Shown here in pieces: positions 26,240 to 33,503 of a DNA stretch of 48,796 bases. Source of the DNA: Actinomycetes bacterium (lineage in GTDB: Bacteria; Actinomycetota; Acidimicrobiia; Acidimicrobiales; Bog-793). Positions within the stretch are counted from its first letter, which is position 1. Each line of letters begins with the position of its first letter. The stretch is taken from the NCBI GenBank assembly GCA_021796455.1, contig JAKACA010000004.1:1-48796 (forward strand), given 5' to 3'. The position numbers and the translations under genes were made by a program. The notes below the pieces were generated by a model. The model searched no databases and had not been told where the DNA came from. It saw only the letters and a program-made list of their open reading frames with translations.

Positions 26240-27187
26240 TCAGCTCGCGCCGAGCGACGCAGCCGGCCCGCCAACGGCGGTGCCTGCGCCCGGCTCGGCC
26301 TCGGCCGCTGCCTGCGCGGCCGCTGCCTGCGCGACCCCTACCTGCTCGGCACGGTGACGAGATATCCACGACGCGCCCCACGGGTCGCGGTCAAGCAGGA
26401 GGTCCGCCGCCTTGGCCGCCCTCACGATCTCTGGAGAGCGTGCGTCGACTATCGCGCTGGTCAGCCCTGCAACCATCGCCATCGGCAGGAAGGCGGCACC
26501 GATGGCAGACCGATTCGGCATCCCGAAGGAGACGTTGGAGGCACCAAGGGTCATGTTCAATCCGAACTCTGACCGTATGAGTGAGATTGTGTCGAGAGTG
26601 CGGCGGACAAGCACGGTGTCAGCGCCGATCGGCATCGCGAGGGGATCGATGACAATGTCCTCGAGTGGGATCTGGTACTTGCCGTTTGCCACGTCCAGGA
26701 TTTTGCGAACGAGCTCAAGCCTGCGCTCGGGCTGCTCGGGAATCTCCTCCTCGTCGTTGGGCAGGCAGATGATCGCCGCTCCGTGGCGCTTCACGAGCGG
26801 CAAGATCGCGTCCATCCTCTCGTCCTCGGCGGTGACGGAGTTGACGAGCGCCTTTCCCTCATATGTCGCTAGCCCTGCTTCGAGCACCTCGATTATCGAT
26901 GAGTCGATCACGAGGGGAAGATCGGTGAGGCTCTGGATGAGTCGGACGGCCTTTCTCATCAGCTCCGCCTCGTCGGCAAGGGGCACGCCCATGTTCACGT
27001 CGAGGACCATCGCACCCCCAGCCACTTGGTCGGCGACATCTCGCTCGATCCTGGAAAGATCGTCGGAGCGAAGCTGCTCCTGGAAGAGCTTGCGCCCCGT
27101 CGGGTTGATCCGCTCCCCGATTATGCAAAACGGCTGGTCTTCGCCGATTACGACCTCTTTGGAGGCCGAGCGGAGAACGGTGTGCAC
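26240..27187 (-). CDS. Methyltetrahydrofolate:corrinoid methyltransferase (pterin-binding domain)
   Basis: The enzyme transfers a methyl group between tetrahydrofolate and the cobalt of a corrinoid protein; here it probably works towards methyl-THF. The 315-residue protein has the TIM-barrel pterin-binding fold: CIIGERINPTGRKLFQE, MVLDVNMGVPLADEAELM, LPLVIDSSIIEVLEAGL, ALVNSVTAEDERMD and GASNVSFGMPNRSAIGAAF, including the Asn and Asp residues typical of AcsE/MtgA/MtvA-type enzymes. The start is GTG at 27187 with AAGGA upstream. The last 35 residues are an Ala/Gly-rich tail not expected in the family and contain a 15-bp in-frame duplication. It follows the corrinoid protein gene by 52 bases. 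Confidence 0.88.
   Translation of the reverse strand: MHTVLRSASKEVVIGEDQPFCIIGERINPTGRKLFQEQLRSDDLSRIERDVADQVAGGAMVLDVNMGVPLADEAELMRKAVRLIQSLTDLPLVIDSSIIEVLEAGLATYEGKALVNSVTAEDERMDAILPLVKRHGAAIICLPNDEEEIPEQPERRLELVRKILDVANGKYQIPLEDIVIDPLAMPIGADTVLVRRTLDTISLIRSEFGLNMTLGASNVSFGMPNRSAIGAAFLPMAMVAGLTSAIVDARSPEIVRAAKAADLLLDRDPWGASWISRHRAEQVGVAQAAAAQAAAEAEPGAGTAVGGPAASLGAS
26303..26332 (-). repeat. 15-bp in-frame tandem duplication in the methyltransferase tail
   Basis: The 15-base unit GGCCGCTGCCTGCGC occurs twice in a row (26303-26317 and 26318-26332). On the coding strand it gives Ala-Gln-Ala-Ala-Ala twice, within an Ala-rich C-terminal extension. This points to recent slippage in a stretch under little constraint. 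Confidence 0.8.
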
Positions 27188-27239
27188 GTGATACCTGTCC
27201 TTCTTGTTGATCGAGGGGGATACCGGTTGACCCTGGAGC

Positions 27240-27905
27240 TCAGGCCTGGCCGACGAGACGGTGCTTCTTCACGAGCTCCTTCGCGCGGTTGACAGCGGTA
27301 GAGGCATCGGCCGCGTAGCCGTCCGCGCCGACCGCGTCGGCGTACTCCTGGGTGACCGGAGCACCGCCGACCATGACCATCACCTTGTCTCTGAGGCCCG
27401 CCTTCTCGAGAGCGTTGATGTTCGCCTTGAACATGGGCATCGTCGTCGTCAAGAACGCCGAGAAACCCACGATGTCCGGCTGGTGCTCCTCGACTGCTGC
27501 GACGAACTTCTCCGGCGCTACCTGGACTCCCAAGTCGACCACCTGGAATCCCGCGCCCTCCAGCATGATATTGCAGAGGTTCTTCCCGATGTCGTGGACG
27601 TCGCCCTTGACGGTCCCCATGACAAAGGTGCCGATCGACTCAACGCCGGTCTCGATCAGCAACGGTCTCAAGCGGTCCATCGCGCCGGCCATCGCTCTAC
27701 CAGCGATCAGCATCTCCGGCACGAAGAAGTCCCCGCGCTCGAAGCGCGCACCGACCTCCTCCAGGGAAGGAATGAGCGCGTTGAACAGCAACGCCTCGGG
27801 GCTGAGCCCCATCTCGAGGCCAACGTTGGTGAGCTCGAGCACCGCGGGCGCATTGCCGACGAGCGTCAGGTCGTAGAGCTGGGCCAGTAGCTCTTCTTCG
27901 TTCAT
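27240..27905 (-). CDS. Corrinoid (cobalamin-binding) protein of a methyltransferase system
   Basis: This 221-residue protein carries the methyl group on cobalt between the two methyltransferases. The N-terminal helical cap domain covers residues 1-90 (PALLFNALIPSLEEVGARFE-like region and FFVPEMLIAGRAM). The Rossmann-like B12 domain has GDVHDIGKN at 101-109, with His104 as the lower cobalt ligand, then VDLGVQVAPEKF, GFSAFLTTTMP and a closing MVGGAPVTQEYADAVGADGY. It resembles MtbC/MttC/MtgC-type proteins. The ATG overlaps the stop of the IclR gene (ATGA at 27902-27905), so regulator and carrier are co-translated. Which MttB homologue loads it is inferred from the divergent mttB-like gene. Confidence 0.92.
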   Translation of the reverse strand: MNEEELLAQLYDLTLVGNAPAVLELTNVGLEMGLSPEALLFNALIPSLEEVGARFERGDFFVPEMLIAGRAMAGAMDRLRPLLIETGVESIGTFVMGTVKGDVHDIGKNLCNIMLEGAGFQVVDLGVQVAPEKFVAAVEEHQPDIVGFSAFLTTTMPMFKANINALEKAGLRDKVMVMVGGAPVTQEYADAVGADGYAADASTAVNRAKELVKKHRLVGQA

Positions 27906-28687
27906 GCGGCTCCCTCTCTTCGTGGTCGGTAACCAAGCAGGTGTGACAGGGCATTGCTCTCACGTACACAGGCGGCCACGGCGTCGCCCAGTCGCTTCGA
28001 ACTTAGACGGGTGACCGGACCCGAGACCGACAGCGCGGCTACGGCCGTGCCGCCATCGCTGTAGACAGGGGACGAGATCGCGACCAGGCCCGGCTCTAGC
28101 TCCTCGTCCGTCACCGCAAACCCGCGGCGGCGAACCTCGTCCAGCTGGGCCGACAGCACCGCTCTGCTCGTGATCGTGTTCGCGGTCAGGCGCTCGAGCC
28201 TCCCGGGCCGAAGCGCGGCAACACCGTGGGCGAGGAGCACTTTTCCTTGGGCACTGCAGTGCAGCGGTACGGCGCGTCCAACCCAGTTGGTGGCTCCGAG
28301 CACATAGGAGCTGTCGACCTGCGCTATCTGCTCTACAAAGCCCGCGCTCGCGACTCCAGGGTTGATGGTCTCGCGCGTCACCTCGCCCAGGCGCTCGAGA
28401 AAAGGTTGCGCGATCTCCACGAGATCCGGCTCACGTCCCTTCTTCCACGCGTAGCGGATGAAGACGGCACCGGGCAGGTAGCCACTGTTCGCCTCGCGCC
28501 TCACAAGGCCGTGGCGCTCGAGGGCGAACAGCAGGCGCGATGTCGTGCTCTTGGCAAGTCCGCTCGCCGCGGCCAGCTCGGAGAAGGTGAGCGCCTCGTT
28601 GGCGTCGACGATGTCGGTCAGCAAACGGGCAGCGCGATCCACTGCCTGCGTGCCTGTAGGGCTGGCGGAGCTGTTGGTGTTGGTCAT
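27902..28687 (-). CDS. IclR-family transcriptional regulator of the demethylation cluster
   Basis: The 261-residue protein has the winged-helix domain at about residues 14-75 (QAVDRAARLLTDIVDANEAL, then ELAAASGLAKSTTSRLLFAL) and the effector domain from about 90. The latter includes INPGVASAGFVEQIAQVDSS, AVPLHCSAQGKVLLAHG and AISSPVYSDGGTAVAALSVS. It is the first gene of the corrinoid operon and is divergent from the mttB-like gene. The 118-base gap between them holds direct repeats and an inverted repeat that are probable binding sites. Its ligand may be the methylated amine or its product. It is only distantly similar to the IclR protein at 10526. Confidence 0.9.
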   Translation of the reverse strand: MTNTNSSASPTGTQAVDRAARLLTDIVDANEALTFSELAAASGLAKSTTSRLLFALERHGLVRREANSGYLPGAVFIRYAWKKGREPDLVEIAQPFLERLGEVTRETINPGVASAGFVEQIAQVDSSYVLGATNWVGRAVPLHCSAQGKVLLAHGVAALRPGRLERLTANTITSRAVLSAQLDEVRRRGFAVTDEELEPGLVAISSPVYSDGGTAVAALSVSGPVTRLSSKRLGDAVAACVRESNALSHLLGYRPRREGAA

Positions 28688-28719
28688 CGCATCTGGGAGA
28701 TCTTCTGGCTGGCAGCGGT

Positions 28720-28744
28720 AGTTCCACGTTCTGGCAGTTCCACG
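28720..28744. repeat. Direct repeat AGTTCCACG, candidate regulator boxes
   Basis: AGTTCCACG occurs at 28720-28728 and 28736-28744, a 16-base period. The copies lie just upstream of the likely -10 of the mttB-like gene, where a -35 element would sit, and 33 to 57 bases upstream of the IclR start. This position suits an activator or repressor that controls both directions. Confidence 0.4.
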
Positions 28745-28752
28745 CTACGGAA

Positions 28753-28775
28753 TGCTATCCTACTATGTGATAGCA
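28753..28775 (+). promoter_or_regulatory. Operator/promoter of the mttB-like gene
   Basis: TGCTATC (28753-28759) and GATAGCA (28769-28775) are perfect 7-bp arms with a 9-base spacer. The spacer contains TACTAT (28761-28766), a good -10 hexamer, which would place transcription start near 28773 and leave a leader of about 33 bases. No good -35 is present, so an activator may be needed. Bound protein would cover the promoter. Confidence 0.55.
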
Positions 28776-28805
28776 CCTTACCACAGCCGAGACGACGAGG
28801 TAGTC

Positions 28806-30245
28806 ATGTTCGAGAACCGTATGCCCCGTTACGAGATACTTTCCGAAGACGCCATCGCCGTTCTCGACAAGGGGTGGCGGCGCATCGTGTCGGAGATCGG
28901 GGTCCAGTTCGCCAAGCCCGAGGCGGTCGAGCTTTTTGCCGCCGCCGGCCAGAAGATCGACGGCGAGGTGGTATATCTCGACCCCGACTTCGTGCTCGCC
29001 CAGGTGGCGCTCGCTCCTTCGGAGTTCGACGTGCAGGCTCGCAACCCGGCCAACTCGGTCCACATCGGGGGGAACAACATGGTCTTCTCCGGAGTCTACG
29101 GGCCGCCCTTCGTGCGCGAGGGCGACGTCCGGCGGGACGCGACGATGCAGGACTTCCGGCGTTTTTGCATGCTCGCTCAGAGCTTCGCCGAGCTCGACTC
29201 TGCGGGCGGAGTGATCTGCGAGCCGAGCGATGCTCCCCTGGACTCGCGCCACCTCGACATGATCTTCGCCCTTCAGACCCTCACCGACAAGATCTACATG
29301 GGCAACGTCGTATCGGGCCAAAATGCCCTCGACACGATAGCCATGACAGAGATCCTCTTCGGCGGCTCCGAGACGATCAGGCAGGCTCCGGCAACCATCT
29401 CTCTCATCAACTGCAACTCCCCGCTGCGATGGGACGACCGGATGCTCGATGCGCAGTTCGAGTACAACAAGGCGCACCAGCCCGTCGTGCTGACCCCGTT
29501 CCTCCTCATGGGCGCCATGTCCCCCGTGACGATCCCGGCTGCACTCGTACAGCAGCTCGCCGAGGCCCTATCGGGTATCGCCCTCTCACAGCTGATCGCC
29601 CCTGGGTGCCCTGTGATCTTCGGGTCTTTCCTTTCCAACATCGACATGCAGTCCGGCTCACCGACCTTCGGTACGCCGGAGTCTGCCATGGGGCTGCTCT
29701 GCACCGGCCAGCTCGCCCGTCACTTCGGGCTGCCCTTCCGCTCCGGAGGTGGCCTGACCTCTAGCCAGACGGCGGACGCCCAGGCCGGCTATGAGGCACT
29801 CATGACGCTGCTGCCGACATTCCTTGCCGGGACCAACTTCGTCATGCACGCGGCCGGTTGGCTCGAGGGTGGCCTCGTCAGCTGCTACGAGAAGTTCGTC
29901 ATAGACATCGAGCTCTTGAGGATGATGCAGGTGGAGTTCACGCCGCTCGAGATCGACGAGGATGCGCTGGCCTTCGGCGCGCACGAAGAAGTCGGGCACG
30001 GCGGCCACTTCCTCGGTGCCTCGCACACGATGGATCGCTTCCGCGACTGCTTCTACCGGCCGATCCTCTCTTCTTCCAAGAACTTCGAGCGCTGGAAGAG
30101 AGACGGGTCCTTAGATGCCGCCGCCCGCGCCTCGGATATCAGCAAGGAGACGCTCGATGCCTACGAGCCTCCCCCGCTCGACAGCGCCGTGCGCGAAGAG
30201 TTGGAGGACTATGTCACCCGACGGCGACGTGAGCTCGGAGACTGA
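28806..30245 (+). CDS. MttB-family (trimethylamine methyltransferase-like) protein without pyrrolysine
   Basis: This family transfers a methyl group from a quaternary or tertiary amine to a corrinoid protein. The 479-residue protein carries family stretches such as LDKGWRRIVSEIGVQF, MQDFRRFCMLAQSFAELDSA, TDKIYMGNVVSGQ, FGTPESAMGLLCTGQLAR and EEVGHGGHFLGASHTMDRF. The archaeal trimethylamine enzyme has pyrrolysine encoded by in-frame TAG; here the frame is open from start to end, so this is the non-Pyl type, known to include glycine betaine, proline betaine, carnitine and butyrobetaine demethylases. The ATG at 28806 follows GACGAGG; the upstream in-frame ATG at 28752 would overlap the operator. 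It heads a two-gene unit with the corrinoid adenosyltransferase. The substrate is not readable. Confidence 0.9.
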   Translation: MFENRMPRYEILSEDAIAVLDKGWRRIVSEIGVQFAKPEAVELFAAAGQKIDGEVVYLDPDFVLAQVALAPSEFDVQARNPANSVHIGGNNMVFSGVYGPPFVREGDVRRDATMQDFRRFCMLAQSFAELDSAGGVICEPSDAPLDSRHLDMIFALQTLTDKIYMGNVVSGQNALDTIAMTEILFGGSETIRQAPATISLINCNSPLRWDDRMLDAQFEYNKAHQPVVLTPFLLMGAMSPVTIPAALVQQLAEALSGIALSQLIAPGCPVIFGSFLSNIDMQSGSPTFGTPESAMGLLCTGQLARHFGLPFRSGGGLTSSQTADAQAGYEALMTLLPTFLAGTNFVMHAAGWLEGGLVSCYEKFVIDIELLRMMQVEFTPLEIDEDALAFGAHEEVGHGGHFLGASHTMDRFRDCFYRPILSSSKNFERWKRDGSLDAAARASDISKETLDAYEPPPLDSAVREELEDYVTRRRRELGD

Positions 30246-30332
30246 GCCCGCCTTGTAAGCGGGGCCCTGCCGCCTTGGCGAGCGTCCTCGTCGAGGCCGC
30301 GTCCTCCTCGTGCACCCATTACCTTTCCTCAA

Positions 30333-30854
30333 GTGCCTCGCGACTCTCTCATCCTTATAAATACGGGCGACGGCAAGGGGAAGTCGTCGGCAGCCTTCGG
30401 CGTCATGGGCAGGGGGTGGGCCAGAGGTTGGACGGTGGCTGTCGTACAATTCGTGAAGAGCGGCAAGTGGAAGACCGGCGAACGCAAGCTCGCGGATCAT
30501 CTGGGCATCGAGTGGCATACTCTCGGAGACGGCTTCACCTGGGAGTCGACGGACCTTGACGAGACGGCGGCCAAGGGTCGGCACGCCTGGGACGTCACAG
30601 CCGCCAAGCTCGCGAGCGGCCAATACGACCTTCTCATATTGGACGAGATCACCTACGCGATGAAATACGGCTGGGTCCCCGTGGAAGAAGTCGTCTCCGC
30701 GCTCGTCGCTCGCAACCCTCGCACCAACGTCGTGCTCACCGGACGCGACGCGCCGCAGGAGATAATCGAGATCGCCGACACGGTGACCGAGATGCGCAAG
30801 CTCAAGCATGCTTACGACAGGGGCATCGTCGCGCGCAAGGGAATCGAGTACTGA
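30333..30854 (+). CDS. cobO: Cob(I)yrinic acid a,c-diamide adenosyltransferase (CobO/BtuR type)
   Basis: The enzyme attaches the adenosyl group to reduced corrinoids. The 173-residue protein has the P-loop variant NTGDGKGKSSAAFG at residues 10-23, WTVAVVQFVKSGKWKTGE, YDLLILDEITYAMKYGW (Walker B-like) and LTGRDAPQEIIEIAD. All are typical of CobA/CobO. The GTG start at 30333 is 87 bases after the mttB-like gene and has no clear ribosome site. No other cobalamin biosynthesis gene is in the window, so its role beside a methyltransferase is probably in scavenging or keeping the corrinoid pool rather than in full synthesis. Confidence 0.9.
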   Translation: MPRDSLILINTGDGKGKSSAAFGVMGRGWARGWTVAVVQFVKSGKWKTGERKLADHLGIEWHTLGDGFTWESTDLDETAAKGRHAWDVTAAKLASGQYDLLILDEITYAMKYGWVPVEEVVSALVARNPRTNVVLTGRDAPQEIIEIADTVTEMRKLKHAYDRGIVARKGIEY

Positions 30855-30958
30855 CGCGAGGCGTCGCCACGTCGGTTGGCAGCCCGCTTCGCCTCGACGT
30901 GCGGGCGCGACTTGGGCAGGTCGCCGAGCGACGATAATGAAAACATGCAGGAGTACTC

Positions 30959-31645
30959 ATGAGCAGCAACGGCGAGACCCATGTAGGTCGGCGCGCCGTG
31001 CTCGGGATGGCTGCTCTCGGTGCGGCGGGCATCGCCTTTGGAGCAAGTATCGACAATGCGGTGGGTGGCACCCTTACCCGGCTCAGCAACGACCTCGGAG
31101 CTCTCGGCGCCCTCGTGCCTGGCGCCGACGAGTTTCGTATCTACACCGTCACCGGCTCGATCCCGGTCATATCGCCGGCCTCTTACAGGCTCCGCGTCGG
31201 CGGCATGGTCAAGAGTCCGCTCGAGCTGTCGCTTGACGACCTGAGGGCGATGAAACGCACGAGGCTGGTCCACTACTTCCAGTGCGTGACAGGTTGGCGC
31301 GTGCCTTCAGTCCACTGGGAGGGCGTCCAGCTCTCAGAGATCCTCAGCCACGCGGGCGCGACCGAGTCGGCAACCGCTTTGCGCTTCTTGTCCGGAGACG
31401 GCGTGTACACCGAGTCGCTGACCATGAGCCAGGCACAGCTCCCTGACGTTCTCGTAGCGGACCGGATGATAGGCGACGACGTCACGCCAGACCACGGGGG
31501 TCCGGTCCGCCTCTACGTAGCCCCGATGTACGGCTACAAATCGATCAAGTGGCTCGACCGCATCGAAGTCAGCGACACGGTAGTCCCTGGGTATTGGGAG
31601 AACTTCGGCTACCCCGTGAACGGCTGGATCGGCGGCGTCGCTTGA
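30959..31645 (+). CDS. Tat-exported molybdopterin oxidoreductase, sulfite oxidase/YedY (MsrP) family
   Basis: The 228-residue protein starts with a Tat signal (GRRAVLGMAALGAAG, residues 10-24) and is then a single sulfite-oxidase-type Mo domain. Cys109 in YFQCVTGWRVP is the expected Mo ligand; YRLRVGGMVKSPLELSLDDL and DHGGPVRLYVAPMYGYKSIK are also family typical. It lacks the dimerisation domain of true sulfite oxidases and resembles YedY/MsrP and related respiratory proteins. Its TGA overlaps the TTG start of a cytochrome b gene, so the pair probably forms a membrane-attached redox complex acting outside the membrane. The substrate (sulfoxides, sulfite or another) is unknown. Confidence 0.85.
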   Translation: MSSNGETHVGRRAVLGMAALGAAGIAFGASIDNAVGGTLTRLSNDLGALGALVPGADEFRIYTVTGSIPVISPASYRLRVGGMVKSPLELSLDDLRAMKRTRLVHYFQCVTGWRVPSVHWEGVQLSEILSHAGATESATALRFLSGDGVYTESLTMSQAQLPDVLVADRMIGDDVTPDHGGPVRLYVAPMYGYKSIKWLDRIEVSDTVVPGYWENFGYPVNGWIGGVA

Positions 31646-32307
31646 GCCTGAGAATCCGCCAGGATGAGGTAGCCCGGGGAGCGACCCGGGGCCACAATAT
31701 CTGGCTGGACCGCTTCGACGTGGTCGAACGAGTTGTCCACTGGACAACGGCAATATTGATGCTGGTGCTTCTGGCAACAGGTGCGATCCTCTACATCCCG
31801 TCGTTGTCGATAGCAGTAGGCCACCGCGCCGCCGTAGCGGGCATCCACGTGTTCGGCGGCATTGCCCTGCTCCTGCCACTCGCGCTCGGTGTGGCGGGGC
31901 CCTGGAGGCAAAGGCTGCTGCGAGATCTGCGACGATTGGACTGCTGGTCGGCGGCAGACTGGGAGTGGTTTCGCCGCCCCGGCCGGCGCCTCGGGCTGGC
32001 ACGGGGCAAGTTCAACGGAGGACAGAAGGCCGAAGCCGCATTCGTTGCCGGCGGCATGGTGGTCATGCTCGCCTCGGGGGTCATCATGGGCTATGCCCCA
32101 GCGCGCTGGATCTACTGGCAACAAGGAGCAACGCTCGTGCACGACTGCGGCTTTGTCGCGCTCGGCATTGGCATCGCTGTTCACATCTACTACGGCCTCA
32201 CGCGTCCCGAGCAGCTGCGCTCGATGCTGACAGGTCGCATCCCAAGATCCTGGGCGGCGAAGAACGCGCCGGTCTGGGCGGAGGAGGCCGAAAGCGGCCA
32301 GCCCTAA
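31642..32307 (+). CDS. Membrane cytochrome b partner of the molybdoenzyme
   Basis: The 221-residue protein starts at TTG 31642 inside the stop of the previous gene (TTGA); the longer frame to 31549 only shadows that gene. Four membrane segments are visible: one after ERVVHWTTA (TAILMLVLLATGAILYI), one with HVFGGIALLLPLALGVAG, one at AFVAGGMVVMLASGVIMG, and a last one in HDCGFVALGIGIAVHIYYG. The His residues in RVVHW, GIHVF, LVHDC and AVHIY fit two b hemes, as in formate dehydrogenase gamma or Ni-hydrogenase cytochrome b. It would pass electrons between the quinone pool and the exported molybdoenzyme. Its TAA overlaps the convergent CoA-transferase stop (CTAA). Confidence 0.85.
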   Translation: MSLRIRQDEVARGATRGHNIWLDRFDVVERVVHWTTAILMLVLLATGAILYIPSLSIAVGHRAAVAGIHVFGGIALLLPLALGVAGPWRQRLLRDLRRLDCWSAADWEWFRRPGRRLGLARGKFNGGQKAEAAFVAGGMVVMLASGVIMGYAPARWIYWQQGATLVHDCGFVALGIGIAVHIYYGLTRPEQLRSMLTGRIPRSWAAKNAPVWAEEAESGQP

Positions 32308-33503
32308 GCCAGGCCGAGCTCGGCCTCCACCGCGCTCGTGTGCTCGCCGAGACGGGGAGGGGCAATGCGGTACGAGACGGGTGTCCGGGAGAAACCCATC
32401 GGGTTGCGCACCTGCGACTGCGGAGATGGATCGGCCGCAGCCGCCGGTCGAGCCACGCTGTCGCGTTCCAGGTGCACGACCGGTCCGAGGCCGAGATGCT
32501 CAGCCAGATCGAAGGCCTGCGCGATGTCGTTGACGACGCCACAGGGGATCCCGGCAGCTTGAATCCGAGATACCCAGTCGGCCGCCGGCCGTAGCACGAG
32601 CTCGGCCTCGAGGACCTCGACGAGAGCCTCGCGGTTGGCGACCCGGTCAGCGTTGGATCTGAAACGGTCGTCGCTGGCAAGTGCGGAAAGGCCCACCGCT
32701 TTGGCGAAAGCCACGAACTGAGCGTCGTTCGCGACTGCGACGAGAACTGGGCCGTCCTTGGCCCGCAGTGTCTCGTATGGAGCGATGCTGGGGTGACGGT
32801 TGCCCATGGCACGAGGAACCGTGCCGGTGGTTATATAAGTCGAGGCTTGATTGATGAGAGCCGACAGGACCGACGAGAGCAGGTTCACCTCTACGCGCTG
32901 TCCGAGCCCGGATCGCTCTCGCTCGAAGATGGCCGCGAGGATCGCGTTCGCGGCGAACTGCGCTGTGAGCACGTCGACCACGGCAACCCCGACCTTGCGC
33001 GGTTCGCTTCCCGGATCACCGGTGATCGACATGAGACCGCCGACTCCTTGGACGAGGAAGTCGTATCCCGGGAGCGCGGCACCCTCACCCGAAGTGCCGA
33101 ATCCGGACACCGAGCAGTAGATCACCCTCGGGTTGACCGCGGCGATGTCCTCATAGCCGAGGCCGAGTCGTGCCGCCGTCCCCGGCCGGAAGTTCTCGAC
33201 AACGACGTCGGCGCGCTGGGCGAGCGCCACTGCCTTGCCTTTGCCGTCATCGCTTGCGAGATCCCAGGCGACGCTACGCTTGTTGCGATTTATCGCCAGG
33301 TAGTAGGAGCTTTCCCCACCGGTGAACGGCGGCCCGAAGCCCCGCGTGTCGTCACCTTGGCCCGGCCGCTCCACCTTGATGACGTCGGCTCCAAGGTCGC
33401 CCAGCAGCATCGTGGCAAAAGGGCCGGCCACCACCCGCGAGAAGTCGGCGACGACGATCCCCTCGAGCGGGCCACGTGCCTCGCCGGCGCGTCGCTCGAT
33501 CAC
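32304..33503 (-). CDS. CaiB/BaiF family (type III) CoA-transferase
   Basis: The 399-residue protein starts at GTG 33503, which overlaps the TGA of the gene before it (GTGA). Family features are GIVVADFSRVVAGPFATMLL and GDLGADVIKVERPGQGDDTR at the N-terminus, YYLAINRNKRSVAWDL, VVENFRPGTAARLGLGYED, YCSVSGFGTSGEGAALPGYD (with the catalytic Asp) and MSITGDPGSEPRKVGVAV. Such enzymes move CoA between carboxylic acids, for example carnitine, formate/oxalate or succinate/benzylsuccinate pairs. A carnitine-type substrate would fit the methyltransferase island but is a guess. Its coupling to an NAD-salvage gene has no obvious metabolic sense and may only reflect compact packing. Confidence 0.9.
   Translation of the reverse strand: MIERRAGEARGPLEGIVVADFSRVVAGPFATMLLGDLGADVIKVERPGQGDDTRGFGPPFTGGESSYYLAINRNKRSVAWDLASDDGKGKAVALAQRADVVVENFRPGTAARLGLGYEDIAAVNPRVIYCSVSGFGTSGEGAALPGYDFLVQGVGGLMSITGDPGSEPRKVGVAVVDVLTAQFAANAILAAIFERERSGLGQRVEVNLLSSVLSALINQASTYITTGTVPRAMGNRHPSIAPYETLRAKDGPVLVAVANDAQFVAFAKAVGLSALASDDRFRSNADRVANREALVEVLEAELVLRPAADWVSRIQAAGIPCGVVNDIAQAFDLAEHLGLGPVVHLERDSVARPAAAADPSPQSQVRNPMGFSRTPVSYRIAPPRLGEHTSAVEAELGLA

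Noticed and set aside
28806..30245. Pyrrolysine-containing trimethylamine methyltransferase
   Set aside because: No in-frame TAG interrupts the gene and no pyl genes are in the window.
30246..30332. Terminator between the mttB-like gene and cobO
   Set aside because: Only a 5-bp stem (CCCGC/GCGGG) is visible and there is no T run, so co-transcription is more likely.
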